Source: JANPBY01 sp963805505
GTDB taxonomy: Bacteria > Actinomycetota > Actinomycetes > DATJPE01
Assembly: GCA_963805505.1 (NCBI GenBank)
Contig: CAWDUP010000004.1
Coordinates: 372,001-436,000 of the forward strand
Length of the DNA: 64,000 nt
Reading direction: 5' to 3'
Shown here: positions 16,493-23,620 of the stretch, piece after piece
Layout: each line of letters starts with the position of its first letter
Numbering within the stretch: the stretch's first letter is position 1
Position numbers and translations under genes: made by a program
Notes under the pieces: model-generated
Databases searched by the model: none
The model's input: the letters and a program-made list of their open reading frames with translations, nothing else
Told to the model about the DNA's origin: nothing

Positions 16493-17638
16493 TCAGCCAG
16501 CTGCGGCCACCGGGCCGCTGTCGCTCCACGCGTGGTCCTCGGAGTGCTCGAGCACCCGCAGGGAGTCAGCGAGCATGCGCACGCGACACGGGTCACCGGA
16601 GCTCCATGGCTCCTCGTGCACTGCGTTGGTCACGAGGGACTGCACGGAGGATCCATCGGGAAGCCGGACGAAGACCTGCGAGGTGGAACCCAGGTAGACG
16701 ACGCGTTCGACCATCCCCGGCAGCCGGTTGTCGCCGGTGGCGTCACCCTCCTCCAGATGGAGGCTCTCCGGCCTGATGACAGCACGACCCGGCCCCGGTG
16801 GGAAGCGCTCCGGGATCTGGGCGTCAAGGGTGAACTCGCCCAGGCGTACCCGGCCCGTTCCTCCGCTGCCGGACTCGACCGTGATATCAAGCAGGTTGGC
16901 GACTCCGAGGAAGTCGGCGACGAACTCGCTGCGCGGGAACTGGTAGATGTCGCGCGGAGAGCCGAGCTGCATGATGCGCCCAAGGCTCATGACCGCCAGC
17001 CGGTCCGACATCTCCAGGGCTTCTTCCTGGTCGTGGGTGACAAAGACGAACGTGATGCCGACCTCGCGCTGAAGGCTGGTGAGCTGAGCGCGCAACGAAT
17101 GGCGGAGCTTGGCATCCAGTGCACCGAGCGGCTCGTCGAGCAGCAGCACAGATGGCTCGAGGACGAGGGCGCGCGCGAGTGCCACCCGCTGCTGCTGACC
17201 TCCAGAGAGCTGGGAAGGGCGGCGCTTGGCGTAGCTCGACATCTCCACGAGCTCGAGTGCGGCGTCCACCTTGGGCTTGCGCTCGTCCTTGCCGACGTCG
17301 GCCCAGCGCAGCCCGTACTCGACGTTCTTCCACACGTCCATGTGCGGGAACAGCGCGTAGCTCTGGAAGACGGTGTTCACCGGTCGCTTGTGCGGTGGGG
17401 TCTGCGCCACATCGGTGCCATCGATCAAGATCTGGCCGTCCGTGGGCTGCTCGAAGCCGGCCAGCATCCGCAGGGTGGTCGTCTTGCCGCAGCCCGAAGG
17501 CCCGAGCAGGGAGAAGAACTCGCCGGAGGCGATGTCGAGGTCGATCCCGTCCACCGCGATGGATCCGCCCTCGAACTCCTTGCGGAGCCCCCGAATCGAG
17601 ATCGATCCGCCGCCATCCCCCTGCTCTTGGTCAGTCAT
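16493..17638 (-). CDS. PotA-like ABC transporter ATP-binding protein
   Basis: A 381-residue importer ATPase. Walker A is LLGPSGCGKTT (about 44-54), the Q-loop is in VFQSYALFPHM, the signature is LSGGQQQRVALARAL, and Walker B is VLLLDEPLGALDAKL. A C-terminal TOBE regulatory domain follows (PGRAVIRPESLHLEE). The ATG at 17638 begins TDQEQGDGGG; a longer GTG form adds 14 residues without support. It is convergent with the permease genes, which is unusual for a PotABCD system, yet no other ATPase is near and its sequence fits the PotA group. It probably energises that importer. Confidence 0.88.
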   Translation of the reverse strand: MTDQEQGDGGGSISIRGLRKEFEGGSIAVDGIDLDIASGEFFSLLGPSGCGKTTTLRMLAGFEQPTDGQILIDGTDVAQTPPHKRPVNTVFQSYALFPHMDVWKNVEYGLRWADVGKDERKPKVDAALELVEMSSYAKRRPSQLSGGQQQRVALARALVLEPSVLLLDEPLGALDAKLRHSLRAQLTSLQREVGITFVFVTHDQEEALEMSDRLAVMSLGRIMQLGSPRDIYQFPRSEFVADFLGVANLLDITVESGSGGTGRVRLGEFTLDAQIPERFPPGPGRAVIRPESLHLEEGDATGDNRLPGMVERVVYLGSTSQVFVRLPDGSSVQSLVTNAVHEEPWSSGDPCRVRMLADSLRVLEHSEDHAWSDSGPVAAAG

Positions 17639-17718
17639 GGTCACGAGTCTAGGTGTGCTCGGCATCGCGCGCGCCGACAATGCCGAGGATTCAAACCGAC
17701 ACTCGATACTGTGCCCTG

Positions 17719-18126
17719 GTGGGCGAACAGGGCACGCCGGAGGGAGGCGCGGCCGCCCCGCTGGACGCCGCGCTCGGGCTCACCCGGGCCGCCGACGAAG
17801 GCAACCGTGTGGTCTTGCGGCTCGACCCGTCTGACCTGGCCGTCGGCGCCACCGACCCGGTGACCTATCTGCACGGTGGAGCGTTGGCGACCTGCGTCGA
17901 CACGGCCGCCTGGGAGGCGGTCGTGAAGGACAGCGCCGAGAACTGGGTGGTGGCCGACCTGCGTATCGACTTTCTTCGGTTGGCCCGGGCCGAGCCGCAC
18001 CGAGTCTCCGCGGTCGCTCGAAGGGTCGGTCGGTCACAGGCCGTGGCCGACGTCGAAATCGCATCGTGGGACGACCCCGGACGTGTGGTGGCCCTCGGCC
18101 GAGTCGCCCTGACCAGGGTCGGTTGA
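17719..18126 (+). CDS. PaaI-family hotdog thioesterase
   Basis: A hotdog-fold acyl-CoA thioesterase of the PaaI type. The key motif is YLHGGALATCVDTAAWEAV, with the HGG turn and the catalytic-region Asp, followed by the DLRIDFLRLAR strand. It would hydrolyse a CoA thioester, perhaps as clean-up for the neighbouring acyl-CoA pathway. The start is uncertain. The GTG at 17719 gives 135 residues and follows GATACT (17705-17710) by eight bases, consistent with a leaderless transcript. An ATG at 17680 would add 13 residues but has no ribosome-binding site. It diverges from the PotA-like gene. Confidence 0.75.
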   Translation: MGEQGTPEGGAAAPLDAALGLTRAADEGNRVVLRLDPSDLAVGATDPVTYLHGGALATCVDTAAWEAVVKDSAENWVVADLRIDFLRLARAEPHRVSAVARRVGRSQAVADVEIASWDDPGRVVALGRVALTRVG

Positions 18127-18127
18127 G

Positions 18128-20050
18128 TCAGCCGACGGTGAAGGTCTCGGGCGCCGAGCAGTCGCTGACGTTGCCTGCGGCATCCTCGGCCTCGGCGCTG
18201 ACGGAGTACGTCTCCGGGGTCAGCGGACCGAGCGCGATGCCGGCCCCGCTGAAGACGCCTGCTGTCACCGATCCCACGGCCGGACCGGTGCAGTTGGAGC
18301 TGAGATAGACCGTCACCGTGCTGCCGGGTTCGGCCGTACCCTTGGCGAGCGGGTCTTGATCTGGACCGTCGGGGATCGGGTCGATCATTGGCGCATCCGG
18401 GGCCGTGGTGTCGACCTCGAAAGCGAACGGGTCGGAGCAGTCCCCGACATTGCCTGCCCCGTCGGTCGCCCGCGCGACCACCTGGTGTTGGCCATCGGCC
18501 AGGTTGGGGAGCCCACTGATCCCTGGTCCGGCAAAGGTTGCGGCCGAGCCCGCCGCATCTGCAACGCCCGCGCAATTCGCCCCGACCCATACCTGCACCT
18601 GAGAGCCGGCTTCCGCCGTACCCCTGACCAGCGGTGCGGAATCAGTCGTGGGTGACCCGCCGACGATGCCCAGTCCGGTCGGCTTGTCCGGGCCGATGGT
18701 GTCGATCACCAGCGGTAGCTCGCTGCAGGAGCTCACGTTCCCGGCAGCGTCAGTCGCGTTGAAGCGGATCGTGTGGGGCACATCGGGTGTCAGCGGCCCC
18801 ACTGAGACACCGTCGGCAAGCTCGGCCGGTGTGAAGGTGCCGATGGGAGTCGCGGAACAATTGGTGTCGACGAACACCTTGACCTGGGACCCCGCCTCAG
18901 CGTGGCCCGTGACCTTCGGCGAAGGGTCTTGGGTCGGACTGGTCGGCACCGATGCCAAAGCGTCGGGGGCGGCTGGGGCGATGTCGTCATGGACGTAGGT
19001 GAATGGGTCGGAGCAGGCAGTGTCCGCGCCACCAACGGTGTTGGTGGCGCGCACCGACACGACGTTCGTGGTGTTGGCCGTCATCGGGACCGTCACTCCG
19101 GTGCCGCCGAACGTCGCCGCCCCGCCTGAGGCGATCGGGGCACCGGCGCATGAGCCGTTGGCGAAGAACTCGACCGTCGATTCCGCAGGAGCAATCCCGA
19201 TGAGCTTGGGATTCAGCACCGGGCTGGGGCTCACCGGGTCGGAGGACAGGATCTGCGGCTGCAGCGGACCATCGTCGTCGAGCAGGGTCATGGATGTGGG
19301 GTGCGATGGCAGCTTGACGTGGGAAGGCTTCGACCAGGCGATCGTGAAGGTCTCGTTGGGCTCATCCTTTGCGTCAGCAAAGACGTCGAGCTTGATCTTC
19401 TTGGTCGTTTGCCCTCGCTTGAAGTTGAGGACCGCGCTTCCGCCGCCGAGATCAGTGCCCAGCGCGGCAGAGCCACCGATGAGGGTGTAGCGCGCTGAAA
19501 TGTGCTTACCGCTTGGTGCCGACAGGGTGACGGTGATGCGCCTCGTGACCGGCAGAGACGACGTGCCCTCGATCAGCGTCGATGTGGATACTTTCAGCTT
19601 GGGCCGTGGATCGTCGTCGCGGATGGTCGCGGTGGCATTGGGTTTGGTGATCTTGACCCCGCCGGACGCCTTGCTCAGGTGAACCCGGAAGGTCTCCTTG
19701 AACTCGTCGAGCGCATCCGCGGTCACCCGGACGAACAGCACTGTCGAGGTGGCGCCTTTGGGGATGCTCGCCCTGGTGCCCTTGCGCACTCGCTTGAAGT
19801 CGCCGGCCGACGCCGAGGCCGTTCCCGACTTGGTCTGCCAGGAGAAGCTGATCTTCTTGGGGGCCGGCTTCGACAGCCGTACCGCAAACGCCACCAGCCC
19901 CTGACCACCGGTGCCCTCAACCAGGGTCGCGTCGTAGACCCGCAGCTTCAGGGTCGCCGCGGAGGCCGGCGGCGCTGCGACGACAACCATGGCCAGGCCG
20001 AGCGTTACCGCGACGAGGGCCACCCACAGGCGGCGTACTGCTCGCGGCAC
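18128..20050 (-). CDS. Secreted Calx-beta and Ig-like repeat protein
   Basis: A 640-residue exported protein. A Sec signal peptide ends at ASA (about residue 31). Two Calx-beta-type domains follow (about 33-148 and 150-265), each ending in an acidic DDD motif (RDDDPRP, LDDDGPL) that could bind calcium. Four Ig-like repeats of about 90 residues complete it, each with a conserved pair of cysteines, a 'GTAEAGSQVQVWV'-like strand and 'ATDAAGNVSDCS'-like end. No LPXTG or membrane anchor is visible, so it is secreted or loosely attached. Likely an adhesion or surface-matrix protein; the function is not proven. It converges on the thioesterase gene with one base between stops. Confidence 0.85.
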   Translation of the reverse strand: MPRAVRRLWVALVAVTLGLAMVVVAAPPASAATLKLRVYDATLVEGTGGQGLVAFAVRLSKPAPKKISFSWQTKSGTASASAGDFKRVRKGTRASIPKGATSTVLFVRVTADALDEFKETFRVHLSKASGGVKITKPNATATIRDDDPRPKLKVSTSTLIEGTSSLPVTRRITVTLSAPSGKHISARYTLIGGSAALGTDLGGGSAVLNFKRGQTTKKIKLDVFADAKDEPNETFTIAWSKPSHVKLPSHPTSMTLLDDDGPLQPQILSSDPVSPSPVLNPKLIGIAPAESTVEFFANGSCAGAPIASGGAATFGGTGVTVPMTANTTNVVSVRATNTVGGADTACSDPFTYVHDDIAPAAPDALASVPTSPTQDPSPKVTGHAEAGSQVKVFVDTNCSATPIGTFTPAELADGVSVGPLTPDVPHTIRFNATDAAGNVSSCSELPLVIDTIGPDKPTGLGIVGGSPTTDSAPLVRGTAEAGSQVQVWVGANCAGVADAAGSAATFAGPGISGLPNLADGQHQVVARATDGAGNVGDCSDPFAFEVDTTAPDAPMIDPIPDGPDQDPLAKGTAEPGSTVTVYLSSNCTGPAVGSVTAGVFSGAGIALGPLTPETYSVSAEAEDAAGNVSDCSAPETFTVG

Positions 20051-20210
20051 GGTTGGACTCCCCCGACGGGACGAATCTGCAGGCTGATCTGCTGACGTGC
20101 ACCCACGATGCCAGACCAGCGCTGCTTCTCGAAACCGGCGAGTGGTCCGTCGCGGATGGGCCGATCGGGTGACCCGTGACCGGCAGCTCCAACCGCCCGA
20201 GCCAAATGCA

Positions 20211-20245
20211 GGAAGGGCGGCCCCCGTGTCGGGGACCGCCCTTCC
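20211..20245. terminator. Strong inverted-repeat terminator downstream of groEL
   Basis: GGAAGGGCGG and its complement CCGCCCTTCC flank a C-rich/G-rich inner arm with loop GTGTC, giving a stem of about 15 pairs with one mismatch. It lies beyond the groEL 3' repeats and would end groEL transcription, possibly without a U-tract. The remaining bases 20051-20210 are the leader side of the Calx-beta gene; I see nothing else in them. Confidence 0.65.
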
Positions 20246-20271
20246 GGACTTCGCTCGCCTAAGCGCTAAGC

Positions 20272-20508
20272 GGCCAACCGCAAACCCCGCGGTCGTCCAC
20301 TTCGCGCGCTCGTCCTAGAAGTCCATGCCTTCTGGACCTCGTCGTCCTCACGCCCTACGCGGCCAACCGCAAACCCCGCGGTCGTCCACTTCGCGCGCTC
20401 GTCCTAGAAGTCCATGCCTTCTGGACCTCGTCGTCCTCACGCGCTACGCGGCCAACCGCAAACCCCGCGGTCGTCCACTTCGCGCGCTCGTCCTAGAAGT
20501 CCATGCCT
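20272..20508. repeat. 89-bp tandem repeat (2.7 copies) at the groEL 3' end
   Basis: Units begin with GGCCAACCGCAAACCCCGCG at 20272, 20361 and 20450, an exact period of 89 bases. The copies are nearly identical; one difference is CGCCCTACGC against CGCGCTACGC. Each contains CCTAGAAGTCCATGCCT, the complement of the last groEL codons plus stop. The third copy overlaps the real groEL end and then diverges. GTCCA-N7-TGGAC in each full unit can form a small hairpin. The array lies in the groEL 3' untranslated region between stop and terminator. Confidence 0.9.
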
Positions 20509-22121
20509 CCCATGCCACCGTCTCCACCCATCGGCGCCGCCGGCGCCTTCTCGGGCTTGTCGGCGATGACCGCCTCGGTGGTGAGGAACAGCGCCGCGAT
20601 GGAGGCGGCGTTCTGCAGCGCGGAGCGCGTGACCTTGGCGGGATCGATGATCCCCTCCTTGATCAAGTCGACGTACTCGTTGGTCGCGGCGTTGAGACCG
20701 AAGCCCGAGTCCAGACCCCGCACCTTCTCCGCCACGACGCCACCCTCGAGGCCGGCGTTGATCGCGATCTGCTTGAGCGGTGCCTCGACTGCGATCTCGA
20801 CGATCCGAGCTCCGGTCGCCTCGTCGCCGTCCAGCTCGAGCTTGGCGAAGGCAGCCTTGGAAGCCTGCAGCAGGGCGACACCGCCACCAGCGACGATGCC
20901 CTCTTCGACGGCCGCCTTGGCGTTGCGTACGGCGTCCTCGATGCGGTGCTTGCGCTCCTTCAGCTCGACCTCGGTGGCCGCGCCCGCCTTGATGACGGCA
21001 ACGCCGCCGGCGAGCTTGGCGAGCCGCTCCTGCAGCTTCTCGCGGTCGTAGTCGGAGTCGCTCTTGTCGATCTCGGCGCGGATCTGGTTGACCCGTCCGG
21101 CGATCTGCTCTGCATCGCCAGCACCCTCGACGATCGTCGTCTCGTCCTTGGTGACGACGACCTTGCGGGCCCGGCCCAGCAGCTCGATCCCCGTGGATTC
21201 CAGTTTCAGGCCGACCTCCTCGGAGATGACCTGGCCACCGGTCAGGATCGCGATGTCCTGGAGCATGGCCTTGCGACGGTCACCGAAGCCGGGAGCCTTG
21301 ACGGCAGCCGAACGGAAGGTGCCACGGATCTTGTTGACGACCAGGGTCGCGAGAGCCTCGCCCTCGACGTCCTCGGAGAGGACGACCAGCGGCTTGCCGC
21401 TCTGCATGACCTTCTCCAGGATCGGGAGCAGGTCCTTGACCGCGGAGATCTTCTGGTTGGCGATGAGGATGTAGGCGTCCTCCAGGACGGCCTCCATGCG
21501 CTCGGCGTCGGTGACGAAGTAGGGCGAGATGTAGCCCTTGTCGAAGCGCATGCCCTCGGTGAGCTCGAGCTCGAGGCCAAAGGTGTTGGACTCCTCGACA
21601 GTGATGACGCCTTCCTTGCCGACCTTGTCCATCGCCTCGGCGATCATGTCGCCGATCTGCGGGTCAGCAGCCGAGATAGAGGCCGTCGCAGCGATCTGCT
21701 CCTTGGTCTCGACCTCCTTGGCCATGCCGAGCAGCTGCTCGCTGACAGCGTCGACCGCCTTCTCGATGCCACGCTTGAGTGCCATCGGGTTGGCGCCGGC
21801 GGCCACGTTGCGCAGGCCCTCACGGACCATCGCCTGGGCCAGCACGGTAGCTGTGGTGGTGCCGTCACCGGCGACGTCATCGGTCTTCTTGGCGACCTCC
21901 TTGACGAGCTCGGCGCCGATCTTCTCGTAGGGATCCTCGAGCTCGATTTCCTTGGCGATGGAGACGCCGTCGTTCGTGATCGTGGGGGCGCCCCACTTCT
22001 TCTCGAGCACGACATTGCGGCCCTTCGGGCCGAGCGTGACCTTGACGGCGTCCGCCAGGGTGTTCATGCCCCGCTCGAGGCCACGACGAGCTTCCTCGTC
22101 GAATGCGATGATCTTGGCCAT
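20493..22121 (-). CDS. groEL: Chaperonin GroEL (GroEL2 type)
   Basis: A 542-residue 60-kDa chaperonin that folds proteins in an ATP-driven double ring. It has the family start MAKIIAFDEEARRGLERGMN, the ATP loop DVAGDGTTTATVLAQ, the KAPGFGDRRKAML segment and the C-terminal GGMGGMDF tail. The Gly-Met tail, rather than a His-rich one, marks the general GroEL2 paralogue of actinobacteria. No groES is adjacent, which is normal for groEL2. GGAGG precedes the ATG. Two CIRCE operators about 106-166 bases upstream indicate HrcA repression and heat induction. The 3' end continues into a tandem repeat. Confidence 0.98.
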   Translation of the reverse strand: MAKIIAFDEEARRGLERGMNTLADAVKVTLGPKGRNVVLEKKWGAPTITNDGVSIAKEIELEDPYEKIGAELVKEVAKKTDDVAGDGTTTATVLAQAMVREGLRNVAAGANPMALKRGIEKAVDAVSEQLLGMAKEVETKEQIAATASISAADPQIGDMIAEAMDKVGKEGVITVEESNTFGLELELTEGMRFDKGYISPYFVTDAERMEAVLEDAYILIANQKISAVKDLLPILEKVMQSGKPLVVLSEDVEGEALATLVVNKIRGTFRSAAVKAPGFGDRRKAMLQDIAILTGGQVISEEVGLKLESTGIELLGRARKVVVTKDETTIVEGAGDAEQIAGRVNQIRAEIDKSDSDYDREKLQERLAKLAGGVAVIKAGAATEVELKERKHRIEDAVRNAKAAVEEGIVAGGGVALLQASKAAFAKLELDGDEATGARIVEIAVEAPLKQIAINAGLEGGVVAEKVRGLDSGFGLNAATNEYVDLIKEGIIDPAKVTRSALQNAASIAALFLTTEAVIADKPEKAPAAPMGGDGGMGGMDF

Positions 22122-22226
22122 GGGGTGTCCGTCCTCCAGGAACGAATCGGCCGGGTGCGGCAACGCCCGCGACGGATGGCTCGTGCTGGTGCACTGGCCT
22201 CGTCCCCGCGCGCCCGGCGGTTTGGG

Positions 22227-22253
22227 TTGTCACTCTCAGGGTCGGAGTGCTAA
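22227..22253 (-). promoter_or_regulatory. CIRCE operator, start-proximal
   Basis: TTGTCACTC-N9-GAGTGCTAA on the plus strand. One half is the consensus GAGTGCTAA and the other is degenerate (7 of 9 positions). It begins seven bases from a second CIRCE and overlaps the predicted groEL transcription start, so HrcA bound here would block initiation. Confidence 0.88.
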
Positions 22254-22260
22254 CCCATTA

Positions 22261-22287
22261 TTAGCACTCTCGGGCGCCGAGTGACAA
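22261..22287 (-). promoter_or_regulatory. CIRCE operator overlapping the groEL promoter
   Basis: TTAGCACTC-N9-GAGTGACAA on the plus strand. Read on the minus strand, TTGTCA (22282-22287) is a good -35 and TAATAA (22258-22263) a good -10, 18 bases apart, so the promoter is embedded in the operator. Together with the other site the whole block is one large palindrome. Confidence 0.88.
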
Positions 22288-22301
22288 CCCGACCCGGCCC
22301 C

Positions 22302-22413
22302 GACCCCCACCCCCCTCCCGCGCTTCACCCACCGGAGTGCCCCTCCAAGCTTCGGGAAAACGCCACAAAAGGGACAAAGTGACGAGCGGAAGGGTATGTC
22401 TGATGGGTGAAGC
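22302..22413. repeat. Dispersed intergenic repeat, copy B
   Basis: It lies between the groEL promoter and the 3' end of cspA. It opens with a C-rich run and GCGCTTCACCCACCGGAG (22320-22337), identical as reverse complement to 2533-2550, and ends with TGGGTGAAGC (22404-22413). Spacing of the inverted TTCACCCA/TGGGTGAA pair is about 80 bases, as in copy A. The interior is not conserved between the two copies beyond short blocks. Confidence 0.58.
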
Positions 22414-22424
22414 AAGTTGGTTGG

Positions 22425-22628
22425 TCAGGAGATGATTCGGACGTCCTCGGCCTGCGGCCCCTTCTGACCCTGAGTGATTTCGAGCTCGACGCGCTGATCG
22501 GCCTCCAGGGTCCGGAATCCCTCGGTCTGGATCACGCTGTAGTGGACGAAGACGTCCTGACCGCCGTCCACGGCGATGAAGCCGTAGCCCTTCTCGCCGT
22601 TGAACCACTTGACCGTGCCTTGGGCCAT
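22425..22628 (-). CDS. Cold-shock protein, CspA family
   Basis: A 67-residue single cold-shock domain that binds single-stranded nucleic acid and melts RNA structure. The RNA-binding motifs are KGYGFIA (RNP1) and VFVHYS (RNP2), and the start is the family-typical MAQGTVKWFN. CAGGAGCG precedes the ATG; an upstream in-frame ATG would add 17 residues with no family support. About 100 bases separate it from the membrane-protein gene upstream; that leader has the perfect palindrome CCCGTCCGGACGGG (22707-22720), which may end the upstream transcript. Confidence 0.96.
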   Translation of the reverse strand: MAQGTVKWFNGEKGYGFIAVDGGQDVFVHYSVIQTEGFRTLEADQRVELEITQGQKGPQAEDVRIIS

Positions 22629-22728
22629 GCCGCGCTCCTGATCGGTGTTGGTACGTCGCCGCTCTGCATCAACGTCCACGAGAGTAGTGCGCCCGGCAGT
22701 AGAGCGCCCCGTCCGGACGGGACCAGGG

Positions 22729-23463
22729 TCACGTGAGCACCGGTTGCGGCGGTAAGTCGAACTCGTCGTTGCTCATGCGAAGGAGGGCGACGGACGCTCC
22801 CGCAAAGCCCACCGCGGCCACGGTCAGGCCCGCGGCGATCAGCACGTTGTTCACGCTGAAGAACGGATGCGTGAAGGTCCCGAAGATCAAGGCGATGCCC
22901 ATCCACGCCGGAGCGGCCTTGCTGCGCCACAAGGCGAAGCCCAGCAGCGGAAGGCCGATCAGGATCGCGATGATGAAGCCCAAGGACGCAAGCTGCTGGA
23001 TCGGGTTGGATTCCATCGCATCCTCCAACGCGGAGATGGCCGATACGTCCAGCCCGTGCTGGGCTATGGCGAGGGCGTCGTCATCACCTCCGCGCAACAA
23101 GGCGACGGCGGACAGGAGACCACCGGCTCCAAGGACGAAGCCGACCGTCGTCAGGCGGGGAGCACCGCGGCGGGTCACCCAGGCCACAGCCACGATCGCC
23201 GGGACGATGAGCACGACGAACGCTGCGTCAAACCATTGCAGCACCTCCATCCGCTGCTGATGAGCCGCGAAGGCGGTCACTCCATCGGCCAACGAGACGT
23301 CGCCCTTGCCCGGGTAGAGCAGGTAGTTCACCGCCTTGGCCAACATGGGCAGCGGGGCGACAACGGCGAGCAGGATCCGCCAGAAACCGCGCCAGTCGTG
23401 GACAGCTGCGGCCCCCGGCAGATCGGCTGAGGAAGCGGTGCGGCCTGAGGAGCTGATAGTCAT
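22729..23463 (-). CDS. Hypothetical integral membrane protein
   Basis: A 244-residue protein with about six hydrophobic segments, starting near WRILLAVVAPLPMLAKAV. I see resemblance to small actinobacterial DUF4386-like membrane proteins but cannot name a family firmly. A GGDDD acidic turn lies after the third helix. The ATG at 23463 is chosen because GGGAGG lies seven bases upstream; the longer form would add 22 residues. It diverges from the histidine kinase at 23621, and the shared 157-base region holds an inverted repeat, so the kinase pair may regulate it. Confidence 0.72.
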   Translation of the reverse strand: MTISSSGRTASSADLPGAAAVHDWRGFWRILLAVVAPLPMLAKAVNYLLYPGKGDVSLADGVTAFAAHQQRMEVLQWFDAAFVVLIVPAIVAVAWVTRRGAPRLTTVGFVLGAGGLLSAVALLRGGDDDALAIAQHGLDVSAISALEDAMESNPIQQLASLGFIIAILIGLPLLGFALWRSKAAPAWMGIALIFGTFTHPFFSVNNVLIAAGLTVAAVGFAGASVALLRMSNDEFDLPPQPVLT

Positions 23464-23569
23464 GTGAACCTCCCGGTCAGCGGTGATCTGTCGGAGGTCA
23501 ACCGTCTGTCGCCCGAAGGCATTCGTCATGGGAGGAGCAGCCCAACTTCCCCTGACGAACCTGGGCCAG

Positions 23570-23587
23570 ATAGGTGCCTGTACCTAT
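23570..23587. promoter_or_regulatory. Inverted repeat in divergent promoter region
   Basis: ATAGGT-GCCTGT-ACCTAT is a perfect 6+6 inverted repeat with a six-base spacer, 34 bases before the histidine-kinase start and about 107 bases before the membrane-protein start. It is a candidate dimer-binding site, possibly for the response regulator encoded downstream. Confidence 0.5.
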
Positions 23588-23620
23588 GTCCAGCACCGCC
23601 GAGCGAGACCACAATGAGCC

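Noticed and set aside
20271..20510. CRISPR array
   Set aside because: The repeats are long (89), contiguous, 2.7 copies only and include a gene end; there are no spacers and no cas genes.
20325..22253. 642-codon plus-strand frame opposite groEL
   Set aside because: Mirror of the groEL coding sequence and repeats; no recognisable protein pattern.
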